Below, one piece after another: positions 12,701 through 21,087 of a stretch of 21,832 bases of DNA. Each line of letters begins with the position of its first letter. Position 1 is the stretch's first letter. The position numbers were made by a program, and so were the translations under genes. This stretch comes from Auxenochlorella pyrenoidosa (taxonomy: Eukaryota > Chlorophyta > Trebouxiophyceae > Chlorellales > Chlorellaceae): NCBI GenBank assembly GCA_001430745.1, contig KQ482069.1, positions 64,235 through 86,066 of the forward strand, written 5' to 3'. Below the pieces are notes generated by a model. The model was given only the letters and a program-made list of their open reading frames with translations. It did no database searches and had not been told where the DNA came from.

Positions 12701-15583
12701 ACTGCGCAGCGTGAGCCCCAGTCACAGGATCGCCGCTGCCGGCCGGCGGCGCCAAGCCTGCGCTGCTGTCGGCAGCGCCACGTGTGGGGAAGCTGGGCCC
12801 GCAGCGGGTCAGAAGCCGCAGGCAGATGTCCATGGCCCGAAAAGCAGGCAGCCAGCCATCCAGCGCAGCCGCCGGGGAGGCAGCGGGGCTGCCCCCCGCG
12901 ACGGCCTGCGCCACGCCTGCTGCCGCTGCCTGGCAGGCCTGCGCAAACGTGGCCCCGGCGCCCTGGAAGCGCAGCAGCACCGCCGGCAGCAGGTCGGAGC
13001 TGAAGCTGCCGATGGCCCTGCCGAGGAAGCCCTCTGCATGGCGCACCCAAACATCGTACTCCGAGTCGCCCTGGAACCCCCGGGCTGCCCCTGCAGCTCA
13101 GAAGCAAGTACAGATGCCAAGAATAAACCGGCAAACAAAGCACCGGACGGACGCTGTGCGCAAGTAGGGACCGGATGAAGCAGGGAGCAGCGGCCAGCTC
13201 TCTGGTGTGCCTCAGGCATGTGGTGCCGTGCTTCACAAGCACACCAGTGGATGCATGCAGACCAGGGACGCCCTGCCCGCCTCGCACCTGGCACCAGCAG
13301 CTCTTCTTCGTACTCGTCCTCATCTGCAGCCGCCTCATCCTGCACCCCTGCAGCCTCGTCCCCCAGCCCAACGTCCCCGCCAGACACCACGCTCTGCAGC
13401 CAGTCCTCCATGGCAGTGCCGCTAGAGGGCGTGGAGCTGAGGGCGCCCAAGGAGAGCGGCGCGGCTGCGCCGCCAGCAGGGCACAGCGCAGACAGCAGCA
13501 GGTCTGACACCGCCAGGATGGGCTCTGCGGCAGAAGGGTGTCGGCAGGCCAGGCGCGAGTTGGAGAGCGGGTGCTGTGCATGCCACTGGAAGCGGGCTGG
13601 CTGCCCCACAGTCTGCAGCCGGCGGCATGCAGCTGGAGGGCGCGGCGCAGCGCCGCACCCTTGTATCCTGCCGCCGCCTTCTTGATGTGCTGCTGCGCCA
13701 TAAAGTCGTCGCCGGCCTCCCACAGAGCATCCTCAAAGCTGTCAAGGTAGCTCAGCACAGCGTGCCACACCTGCAGGGTGGCAGGCCGGGTCGGCGCGCG
13801 CCGGCAAACGAGCACACCAGGGCATGCTTCGCGCGAGGCGCACCCAGCCGGTGTTTCAAGCAGCCCAGCAGGCATCCGCAAAGCGGACACACCTCGAGGA
13901 AGAGCAGCGCGTCGATGGGGCTCCTGCGAGCGCTGGTCAGCGCCAGCACTTGAGCCAGGAGGCCCTGCAGGGCTGCGCCCAGCTGAGGGGTGGCATCCAC
14001 ATTGCTGCACTTGGAGGCGGAACAGCAGGGAGAGACATTTGGGGCTGAGCAGCCAGAGGCACCCAGCAGAACCACCTGCTTCTCCAGGGCCGCGAGGGGC
14101 ACAGGCAGGGCCACAACCAGTACCGTGACGTGTACGTGGGCGCGCACCTGAGCTGCATGGTGAAGAACTGGACGAGCAGGCGCACAAAGGAGGTGGCCAG
14201 CGGGTCGTCCAGCTGGAGCGCGTCGCCCTGCCGCGCCCACCGCTCCCGCACCAGCCCGCATGTCGCCTGCAGCAGAAAACAGACAAAGTTGGAGTCAAGA
14301 GCGGAGTGTGCGGGGGAGAGGAACGGGCTTGAAGGAAAACTGCCCAGCTCGAGTGCTCAAGGCCCCCGGCATGCGCAACAATGCTCTTTAAGGTCCGCAG
14401 GCACCCTTGGGCCCAGGCTGCCGAACTGCACATCGCAAGCAGCAGGGAACCTCCAGCTTCCTCCCCTGCCTGCAGCACCAGGCTCACCTGCAGTCTGGGA
14501 AGCAGCTCCTCCAGCATCTGCTGCGTTGCCTCTGTTCCAAGGTACTTGGCCTGCAGGTCCGCCGCGCAGTCCAGGGCCGCTGCAGCCACCTGCGATAGCT
14601 GCTCGCCAGCCTCATCGTCCCCGTCGGCAGGCGCCAGCCGTGCAGCACCCACAAACTCAAAGAGGAGCGCCACGAGGGCGGCGCTGCTGATGCCCTGCTG
14701 CTCGGGGAGGCGGTTGGCATCCGCCAGTGCAGCACGCAGCGCGCGCAGCGTCCGCACTGCCAGAGCGAGGGTGCTGTCGTTGCCACCGCCAGCGGCTGCC
14801 GCTGCCGGCAGGCTGGAAGTCAGCAGCTGCAGCAGCGAGACCAGCGTTGCCAGAGCCACGGGCTGCAGCTCAGAGTACCGCCGCTGGATGTCGGGCACAG
14901 CAGCCGAGAGCACCTGCGAAGTGTGCAAGTTGACAGGGTAAAAGGGCAGCTTCACCCAATCAGCCCTGTTGGAAATCTTTCTCCAAGTTTCACCGCTTCT
15001 CACAACAATGCAACTGGGCAGATTCCCACACAGGGCTCGGCAGATCTCCCATGCTCCTGGCCCACCCCACCCCACGCACCCGGCCCTTGAGGCCGGCGCT
15101 GGTGGTCTGTGCCAGCGTGTGGAAGTGTTCAAGCGTGATAGCAAGCAGGTCGACGCCACAGGCGCGGCGGGCGGGGTCGGCCAGGCAGGTCTGGAGGTCA
15201 GGCCAGAAGGAGGGAAGGCGCTCCGGCCAGTCGAGGCAGGCCACATGCGCCAGCGCAGCTGCGGCCTTTTGCCGGACAAAGTGGGGCCCTCCAGGCTCGG
15301 TGGCAGCTCGCCACAGCGCGGATCGCAGCGCTGCCTGCCCGCCCGCTTCAAGCCGCGCCCAGCGAAACGCCACCGCCTCGTCGGCGACCGAGCACGCAAA
15401 GAACAGGGCCTGCAGGTCGGCGCCGGGCGCCGCTGCATTGCTGAGCGCCCCAAGCGCCCATTCCAACGCCTGTGGTGTAGCTGCCAGCTGCTGCAGGGCC
15501 GCCTCAGCGGCCCGCTTCTGGTCGGGCGGCGTGGAGGGGCTGTATACCGCCGCAAGAAGGGGAGCAAGCTCCTGAGAAGCCAT
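9711..15583 (-). CDS. XPO6: Exportin-6-like karyopherin (importin-beta family), 1255 residues
   Basis: Karyopherins of this family carry cargo out of the nucleus; animal exportin-6 exports profilin-actin (family knowledge). Exons in coding order: 15583-15080, 14913-14488, 14266-14148, 14004-13893, 13770-13659, 13524-13288, 13090-12210, 12014-11694, 11498-11264, 11024-10546, 10271-10094, 9874-9711. The start is the ATG of MASQELAPLL. Residues about 20-80 fit the importin-N repeat. HFVRQK (101-106) and DWPERLPSFWPDL (118-130) match the exportin pattern around the DWP motif. VWHAVLSYLDSFEDAL, then YKEPILAVSDLLLSAL, then an acidic stretch (about 475-500) and VRHAEGFLGRAIGSFSSDLL follow animal exportin-6 order. 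The C-terminus HSFERHLHAFLNDAAHY resembles its last helix. Human exportin-6 has about 1125 residues; A/Q/G-rich insertions add length here. The exon 7 acceptor could also be after 13084. Exportin-4 or -5 are less good alternatives. Confidence 0.8.
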
Positions 15584-15833
15584 GGCGTGATCGATTGGGA
15601 ATTGAGCGAGGGCCAGCGCGCCCAGAGAGATGCAGCTGCCATCCGCCGCAGCGCGGTCACAGCACTCCACTCAAGTTGTTGGCAGCTGTCGCCTCTCCAG
15701 TCGCTCCCACCGCCAGGAGGCCCTTCCCAGCGCGGTTTCACGCCCTGTAGACCCGCAATTTTCAAGCCAGCGGCGACGCAGCCAGGCAGCGACAGAGGAG
15801 GCTCGGCCGGCTGAAGCCGCGCAGCTCGCAGCA
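15584..15833. promoter_or_regulatory. Shared divergent promoter region, exportin / CDKB
   Basis: Only 250 bp separate the two start codons, which face away from each other, so both 5' UTRs and core promoters must lie here or in the first CDKB intron. No TATA box is visible. A CCAAT in minus orientation (ATTGG, 15594-15598) is very close to the exportin ATG. I did not see a canonical E2F site (TTTSSCGC) or a mitosis-specific AACGG core. Confidence 0.6.
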
Positions 15834-18054
15834 ATGGTGCGGGGCTTGAGGGGCGCCATCTGGGCCCTCAGTCGGCGGTTGGAGGGCGGCACGTCGGTCC
15901 GCGCTCAATCTTGCCCTGGCCAACAGCTCGGATGGCCGCCGCTGCCGCCGGCTCGGCACCCCTGCTCCCCTGTTGCAGGAGAACTATGAGAAGATAGAGA
16001 AGGTTGGGGAGGGCACCTATGGCAAGGTGTACAAGGCCCGCGACAAGAACACGGGCAGGCTGGTGGCGCTGAAGAAGACGCGGCTGGAGGTGCGCGCGCG
16101 CAGTGGCGGCACGTTGGGCACTGCTCGGAGGGGGGCAGTGGGTCCTGTATGTGAGGAGGCTGCAGCTGCACCTCTGGGGCTGGTATGTTGTAGAAATAAG
16201 TTGCAGCAATGAGGGATCGTGGCAGGCTGGCCAGGAGGCAGCAACAAGTGGAACACTGCCGACTTGAACATGCTTGTTGATGCAGATGGAGGAGGAGGGC
16301 GTGCCGTCTACCACGCTGCGGGAGATCTCGCTGCTGCAGATGCTGTCGGAGAGCAACCACATTGTCAAGTGGGTGTGCCAGTTTGGCATGCTCGTACCAC
16401 CGGCAGTGCATCACTGTTTTGTCAAGCTCGGTGCCAGCTGCAGCCTGCGCTCCACAGCAAGCTCGCTCATTGCTTCTGCTTGTGGCGTGGGCCCCCTGCA
16501 GGCTCCTGTGTGTGGAGCACCTGGAGGAGAACGGCAAGCCGTGCCTCTACCTTGTGTTTGAGTACCTCAGCACCGACCTCAAAAAGTTCATGGACCGCAA
16601 CGGCAAGGGGCCCACCAACCCGCTGCCGCCTGAGCTGGTCAAGGTGAGCAGGGCAGGGCTGGCAGCCTGGTGGCTGGTCCGGGATTTGGCTGGCTGCGCA
16701 GCTTGGCGAGGTGTTGCACGCCGCGCCCCCACTCTCCATCAACGCCCCCAAAGCCCCTGTCCTGCCTGCAGAGCTTCATGTACCAGCTGCTCAAGGGCGT
16801 GGCGCACATGCACAAGCACGGTGTGATGCACCGCGACCTCAAGCCGCAGAACCTGCTGGTGCGCATGTGTGCAATCGTGGGCGCTGCTGCCACCCATGCG
16901 CGCTGGCCTGATATTCTCGGCAGTGTTGGTGCACATGGAGCAATCGATAGAGAGGTGTTCATGCAGTGGCAGGCTGTGCAGCGAGAAGAAGTGTCGACGC
17001 CCCCCCATTCTGCTGCTGGGCCGCAGGTGGACGACAGCGGGCCGCACCCGCTGCTCAAGGTGGCCGACCTGGGTCTGGGCCGCCACTTTGTCATCCCAAT
17101 CAAGGCCTACACACACGAGGTGGGCAGGGGCCAGCCAGGGCACGGCAGGCGGCCAGGCATGCTTGTGGGCAGCCGGTGCAAGCATGCAGACTGTTGGGCG
17201 CAAGTCGTTCACGGCTGCCCATGCCTTGCCGAAACGCGTCTTCCTGAGTACAGATTGTGACGCTCTGGTACCGCGCGCCCGAGGTGCTCCTGGGCGCTAC
17301 GCACTACGCCCCCGCGGTGGACATCTGGAGCATTGCCTGCATCTTTGCTGAGCTGGCACGCAAGGTGGGTATGGGCTGGGTGGGTGGTGATCAAGCAGCA
17401 GCTTGGGCCTGCACTGCTGATGCAGGCGCACTCGAGGATGGCAAGCCTGCAAGCACCTGGTGCCCACCACCCGCAAGCTCACCTCCAAGCCAGCGGTGCA
17501 CCCTGCCTGCCTGCTGTCTGCTTATGGCCAGCGCCCCTCCCCACTCCCAACTGCCTGCAGCAAGCCATCTTCCCGGGCGACAGCGAGCTGCAGCAGCTGC
17601 TGCACATCTTCAAGCTGCTGGGCACGCCCAGCGAGGAGGTGTGGCCAGGCGTCACCCAGCTCAAGGACTGGCACGAGTTCCCGCAGTGGCACCCGCAGGA
17701 CCTGGCCCGGGTCTTCCCCAGGCTGTGCCCCGCCGGCATCGACCTCATGGCCAAGATGTTCGAGTACGACCCGGCCCGCCGCATCACGGTGAGGGGAGCC
17801 GTCGCAGCATGCACAGCACTGGGGCGTCCCGCCGTCGGCAGCGCCCGCCAGAGGCCCTTGGCAGCTAGGTTGAACACGCGGCGTGCAAAGCAGATGCTGT
17901 AGACGCGGTCAATGTGTCCCGTTGCTGAGCACAGGGCAAGCACGTCCGCCCCCGCTTGCAGGCCAAGGATGCGATGCAGCACCCCTACTTTGACGACCTG
18001 GACAGGGAGGTGGTGGATGCCCTGGAGAACGAGGCGCTGCGCGACAGGGAGTAG
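15834..18054 (+). CDS. CDKB: B-type cyclin-dependent kinase (CDKB, PSTTLRE), 316 residues
   Basis: CDKB kinases are specific to the green lineage and act with cyclins at G2/M. Exons: 15834-15836 (ATG alone), 15979-16089, 16286-16368, 16502-16643, 16772-16858, 17027-17119, 17254-17364, 17561-17788, 17962-18054 (TAG 18052-18054). Residue numbers fit CDK2: glycine loop GEGTYG 11-16 with inhibitory-site Thr14/Tyr15, Lys33, PSTTLRE 45-51. HRDLKPQN holds Asp135, Lys137 and Asn140. The metal-binding motif is DLG (156-158), normal for CDKBs. The T-loop threonine is Thr171 in [39 protein letters not shown] and HPYFDDL match Arabidopsis CDKB2 almost word for word. The only in-frame way to supply a Met to [12 protein letters not shown] that I can see is ATG|GTGCGG spliced to TTGCAG|GAG. 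All active-site residues are present. Confidence 0.95.
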
Positions 18055-18185
18055 TTGCTGACCAGCCCGGCAGCCAGCTCGACAGCACCAGAACCAGCTT
18101 CACACCAGTTGTCATCAGGGAGGCATGCCGCCACGGCGCACCGCCGCCTGGGCCTCCCCACCTGCCACGGCAGCGGTAGCAATTT

Positions 18186-18190
18186 TGTAA
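18186..18190 (+). terminator. Candidate TGTAA polyadenylation signal for CDKB
   Basis: TGTAA, the usual green-algal polyadenylation signal, lies about 130 bp after the CDKB stop codon in TTTTGTAAGG. Two further copies at 18418-18422 and 18694-18698 are alternatives giving longer 3' UTRs. Confidence 0.5.
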
Positions 18191-18528
18191 GGACAGCCCG
18201 CAGCCCAGGAAAAGCGCAGGGCAGGGCAGCAAAGCTCCCAGGTTCTTCAACTTGCTGCCGATGTGATGACCAGGGCTGGAACATTGCCCTGTTCCGTCAT
18301 CACACCATTCCTGCAGCTTGTTTCTCACTCCATCCACAATTGTTTGGCCTGATTTGGCCGCCATCGCCCATCATCGTATTCACCAGGCTCAGGTGTCTGT
18401 TCACTTGTGGTGAACCGTGTAAAGCTTCCTGAGCTCTCAACGCTGGAACAAGAGCCTGGGTGGATGGATTGGCAGCAGACAGGTTGAGCGGGTGGAGGCC
18501 GCAGCTGTCATTATCCTCTTTAGTGCTG

Positions 18529-18550
18529 CAGAGTTCAAGCTTGAACTCTG
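18529..18550. repeat. 22-bp perfect palindrome
   Basis: The arm CAGAGTTCAAG is followed directly by its reverse complement CTTGAACTCTG, with no spacer. A further TTGAACTCT occurs about 15 bp downstream (from 18559). It lies in the convergent 3' flank of CDKB and LEA. Confidence 0.95.
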
Positions 18551-18802
18551 TTCTCTGTTGAACTCTATTGCCTGAACCCTTTAGGTCAGGGCCAGCTGAA
18601 GGTAGATCAGGTGCGGGCATGCATGCAAGATGGGCATTGCATGCTGCATGCTTACTGGGCACAGCTCTGCTCATAGTTCAAGCCTTGCAGGCATGTAACA
18701 GTGCAATCAACTGCAATTGACTATGCATGACTGTCAGAAATGCCTACTACCAACAATGTCAACCTGACCCCAGCTTCAGACCTCAATGTACAAGCAGCTT
18801 GT

Positions 18803-18807
18803 TTACA
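18803..18807 (-). terminator. Candidate TGTAA polyadenylation signal for the LEA gene
   Basis: TTACA on the plus strand reads TGTAA on the minus strand, about 325 bp beyond the LEA stop codon. That is a plausible 3' UTR length for an algal gene. Confidence 0.45.
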
Positions 18808-19131
18808 TGGTGGGCAGGCAGAATACTTGCGCCAACACGTGCACAGGCAACCTCAAAATGTATGTTTATTTTCGAGGCAAGCCGGCTGCTGGGGCGCAGA
18901 ACCGGACAGGACGAAAGGGTTGTTGGGACAGGATGCCAGGCTCATAGTTGGGGAAGCAGGGGCCTAGGTGCAGCGGCCGCGCAGAATGGGCGGGGTCAGG
19001 TACAAGCACCGGCGTGAAACATAACTGCAGTTCATACATGGGCTATAAGGGGGGCGAGGAGGAGGCGTCCATCATAAGCATCGCGCTTTTTGGCTGCCTT
19101 GCCTTCAGCCCATCAGGCCTGAGCAAGCTGC

Positions 19132-20656
19132 TCACTGGCGCATCTTGTCGGCAGCCTGGTCCACCTTGTCCGCAGCGCCGTTGGCAATGTTCTTGCCAGT
19201 CTCCTTGGCGCGCTCAGCCATGTTGGCAGCACCGTCCTGCAGCGGGGGAGTAGGGGGTGGTGGGGTGCTGTGAGGCTGGTGCGGTGTTGTTGGCGTGAAG
19301 CATGGGCAGCTGCAATGTGATCGGGAACTGCACACGTGGCGACTGCCGTGGGCGTAGAGCAGGGGATAGAACAGGGTGCTGCCAAGCCAGGGGCTGCCTT
19401 GCCCACCTGCACGCTGTGAAGGGCGTCGGTGGCGCGCTCCTTCATGCCCTGCATGGCATCGCCGGCTTGGTCCTTGGCATTGCCCAGCTTCTCCTGCACA
19501 CAGCAGCCAGAGGGGGGGCGGAGGGGGCAGTGAGCAGGGGGGTCAGCGGTGCGTGGCGTGGGCAGGGTTGGATGTCTGCAGTGGCAGTGGCCCAGCCCCG
19601 AATGCACAATTGCCTACTGCTGCAACTTGCCCTCCCCCTGGGCCACTCGCTTAAGCACTGAGTCTCACCTGGTGCTAGACGGGTGAGGTATCATGCAGGC
19701 CGTCAGTGCCTGCACCTCTTTCCCAGCCAGGAAGCAACCCCACACCCCATTACTCTCACCGAAGCTTCGTCCCGCCTCACCGCGGCGGCATCACGAGCGC
19801 TGGCGCCGGCATCAGCTGCCCTGTCCTTAGCGTTGATGGCGTCCTCCTTCACGGCCTGCCCCACGTTGCCGGTGGCGTCCTGCACCAGGGAGGGGAGGGC
19901 GACAGGCGGGTGTGGGTGGGTGGACAGGCGAGGCAAGGTGTGGGCTGGTGCTGCATTGCAGGGCGGGCGAGGAAGCACTGCAGCGCCAATGCGTGCCGGC
20001 GCTGAGTGCGACTGCTGCGCTGCAGGATGGCAGCAGGAGCAGCCTGGTGCCACGCAGGAGCAAGCGGCCCCCACCTTGACGCGGTCGGCAGCGCCGGGCA
20101 GAGTCTCGCGGACGTTGCTGGACATGTCGCTGCAGGGGGGAGGGGCGTGAAGCGGGGACGGGTAAGGGCGCTGTCGGGATACCCAGAGCAGGTTGGGGCT
20201 GGACAGCATAAGGGTGCGCTGGGACAGGCAGCTGCACTCAGTGAGCAGAAGTCTGGCCGCTGGCTCCCCTCCAAGGTCCACACTGCCCCGTTGCAGGACA
20301 CATCATTGTCCCGTCGGCATGCACCGGTGCTTGTTGCAGGCCATCCCCGCGAGCAGCGGCTCTCCCGGCTACCGCACCCGCCGTCCCCGCCCACCTGAGC
20401 TTCTCCTTGGCGGCGTGAAGTGCGTTCTCGGCGCGCTCGGTGAAGGTCTCGCCCTGCGACGGAGGAGATGGGAAGAATGCATTTCGGAAGGCAGTCGCGG
20501 AAAGGGGTGGGGTGGCGGTCAGCACAAGGACGGCAACCCGAGGCGGGCACTGCTCACCTTGTCACCAGAAGCCTTGATCACGAACGAGGAGCGCTGAGCC
20601 TTGCGTGCAACGGTGCGCACAGTCAGAGCAGGACGGGTGGGGGCAAGAGCGAGCAT
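19132..20656 (-). CDS. Plastid-targeted group-3 LEA-like (hiC6/COR-type) stress protein, 167 residues
   Basis: Group-3 LEA proteins are hydrophilic, form amphipathic helices on drying or freezing, and protect membranes and enzymes (family knowledge; Chlorella hiC6 is a cold-induced example). Exons in coding order: 20656-20558, 20453-20395, 20129-20075, 19879-19781, 19493-19407, 19236-19132. Residues 1-29 (MLALAPTRPALTVRTVARKA onward) are rich in Arg, Thr, Ser and Ala, lack acidic residues and end VIKA|S, a typical chloroplast transit peptide. The mature part is Ala/Lys/Asp/Glu-rich with loose 11-residue periods, for example FTERAENALHAAKEKL, AKDQAGDAMQGMKERATDAL and AERAKETGKNIANGAADKVD. There is no Trp and almost no aromatic residue. 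The fourth exon has a second in-frame GTGAG donor after 19760 that would add seven residues. Stress induction is inference from the family and the TATA box. Confidence 0.88.
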
Positions 20657-20708
20657 GAGGAGATAGTTGCAAAGTGCGGGATATTGACTTCACGGCTCAC
20701 TCAGGGGC

Positions 20709-20715
20709 TTTTATA
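20709..20715 (-). promoter_or_regulatory. TATA box of the LEA gene
   Basis: The minus strand reads CCTATAAAAGCC, a textbook TATA box, 53 bp before the LEA start codon. Transcription would then begin near 20680-20685, leaving a 5' leader of only about 25-30 bases. No CCGAC (CRT/DRE) core was seen in the next 200 bp. An ACGTCA core lies further upstream at about 20994. Confidence 0.75.
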
Positions 20716-21087
20716 GGCGATAGGGGAAGTTGTAGACTCCAGCGGGAGGTGGAGCCGGTCTGACAGAGCTGCGGGTCCCTACTCCCTCCCTAGCAGCTGC
20801 CGCCGTGCCAGCTGTGGCTACTGCAGCTGCCTGGTATCCCGTTGCGGGCCGAAATGAGCCCCAGAGGGCGCGGCCCAGCGCATCAGCTGCAGATCTGCGG
20901 TGCTGGCAGCTTCAAACCCAAATTGGGCTGCAGCGGAGCTGGCCTGCCACCCCACTGGCGCACTGCTGGCGCGGGCACCGGCAGCGGGTTGCACGTCACA
21001 TTCCAAGTATCCAGCAGGGCAGGAGCAGTGCAGTTCATGTTCATGAAGGGATGATTGGACGCTTCAGAGCCTGCTGCAGTGTCGCTG
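20716..21087. other. Intergenic: LEA promoter and 3' flank of the next minus-strand gene
   Basis: The two minus-strand genes are in tandem with 370 bp between them, which must hold the upstream gene's 3' UTR and the LEA promoter. Short open frames here look like chance products of high GC. Apart from the TATA box at its edge and the ACGTCA core, I see no clear element. Confidence 0.5.

Larger units (their letters stand above)
18055..19131. other. Convergent intergenic region, CDKB / LEA gene
   Basis: The CDKB and LEA genes end towards each other, so this 1.08 kb holds both 3' UTRs. Plus-strand TGTAA occurs at 18186, 18418 and 18694; minus-strand TGTAA (TTACA) at 18803. A 22-bp perfect palindrome lies at 18529-18550 and a cluster of TGCATGC words at about 18615-18652. 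No coding frame with recognisable content was found. Confidence 0.65.

Noticed and set aside
14990..15670. Longer exportin N-terminus beginning upstream of MASQEL
   Set aside because: The upstream extension would start at a GTG; the ATG at 15583-15581 gives the expected exportin N-terminus.
11878..15834. 1318-codon minus-strand frame as a single-exon gene
   Set aside because: It is out of frame with the conserved first exportin exon and crosses introns; the spliced model explains all conserved blocks.
15973..16212. CDKB beginning at the TTG before [10 protein letters not shown]
   Set aside because: That TTGCAG is an intron acceptor; splicing to the upstream ATG gives a normal start.
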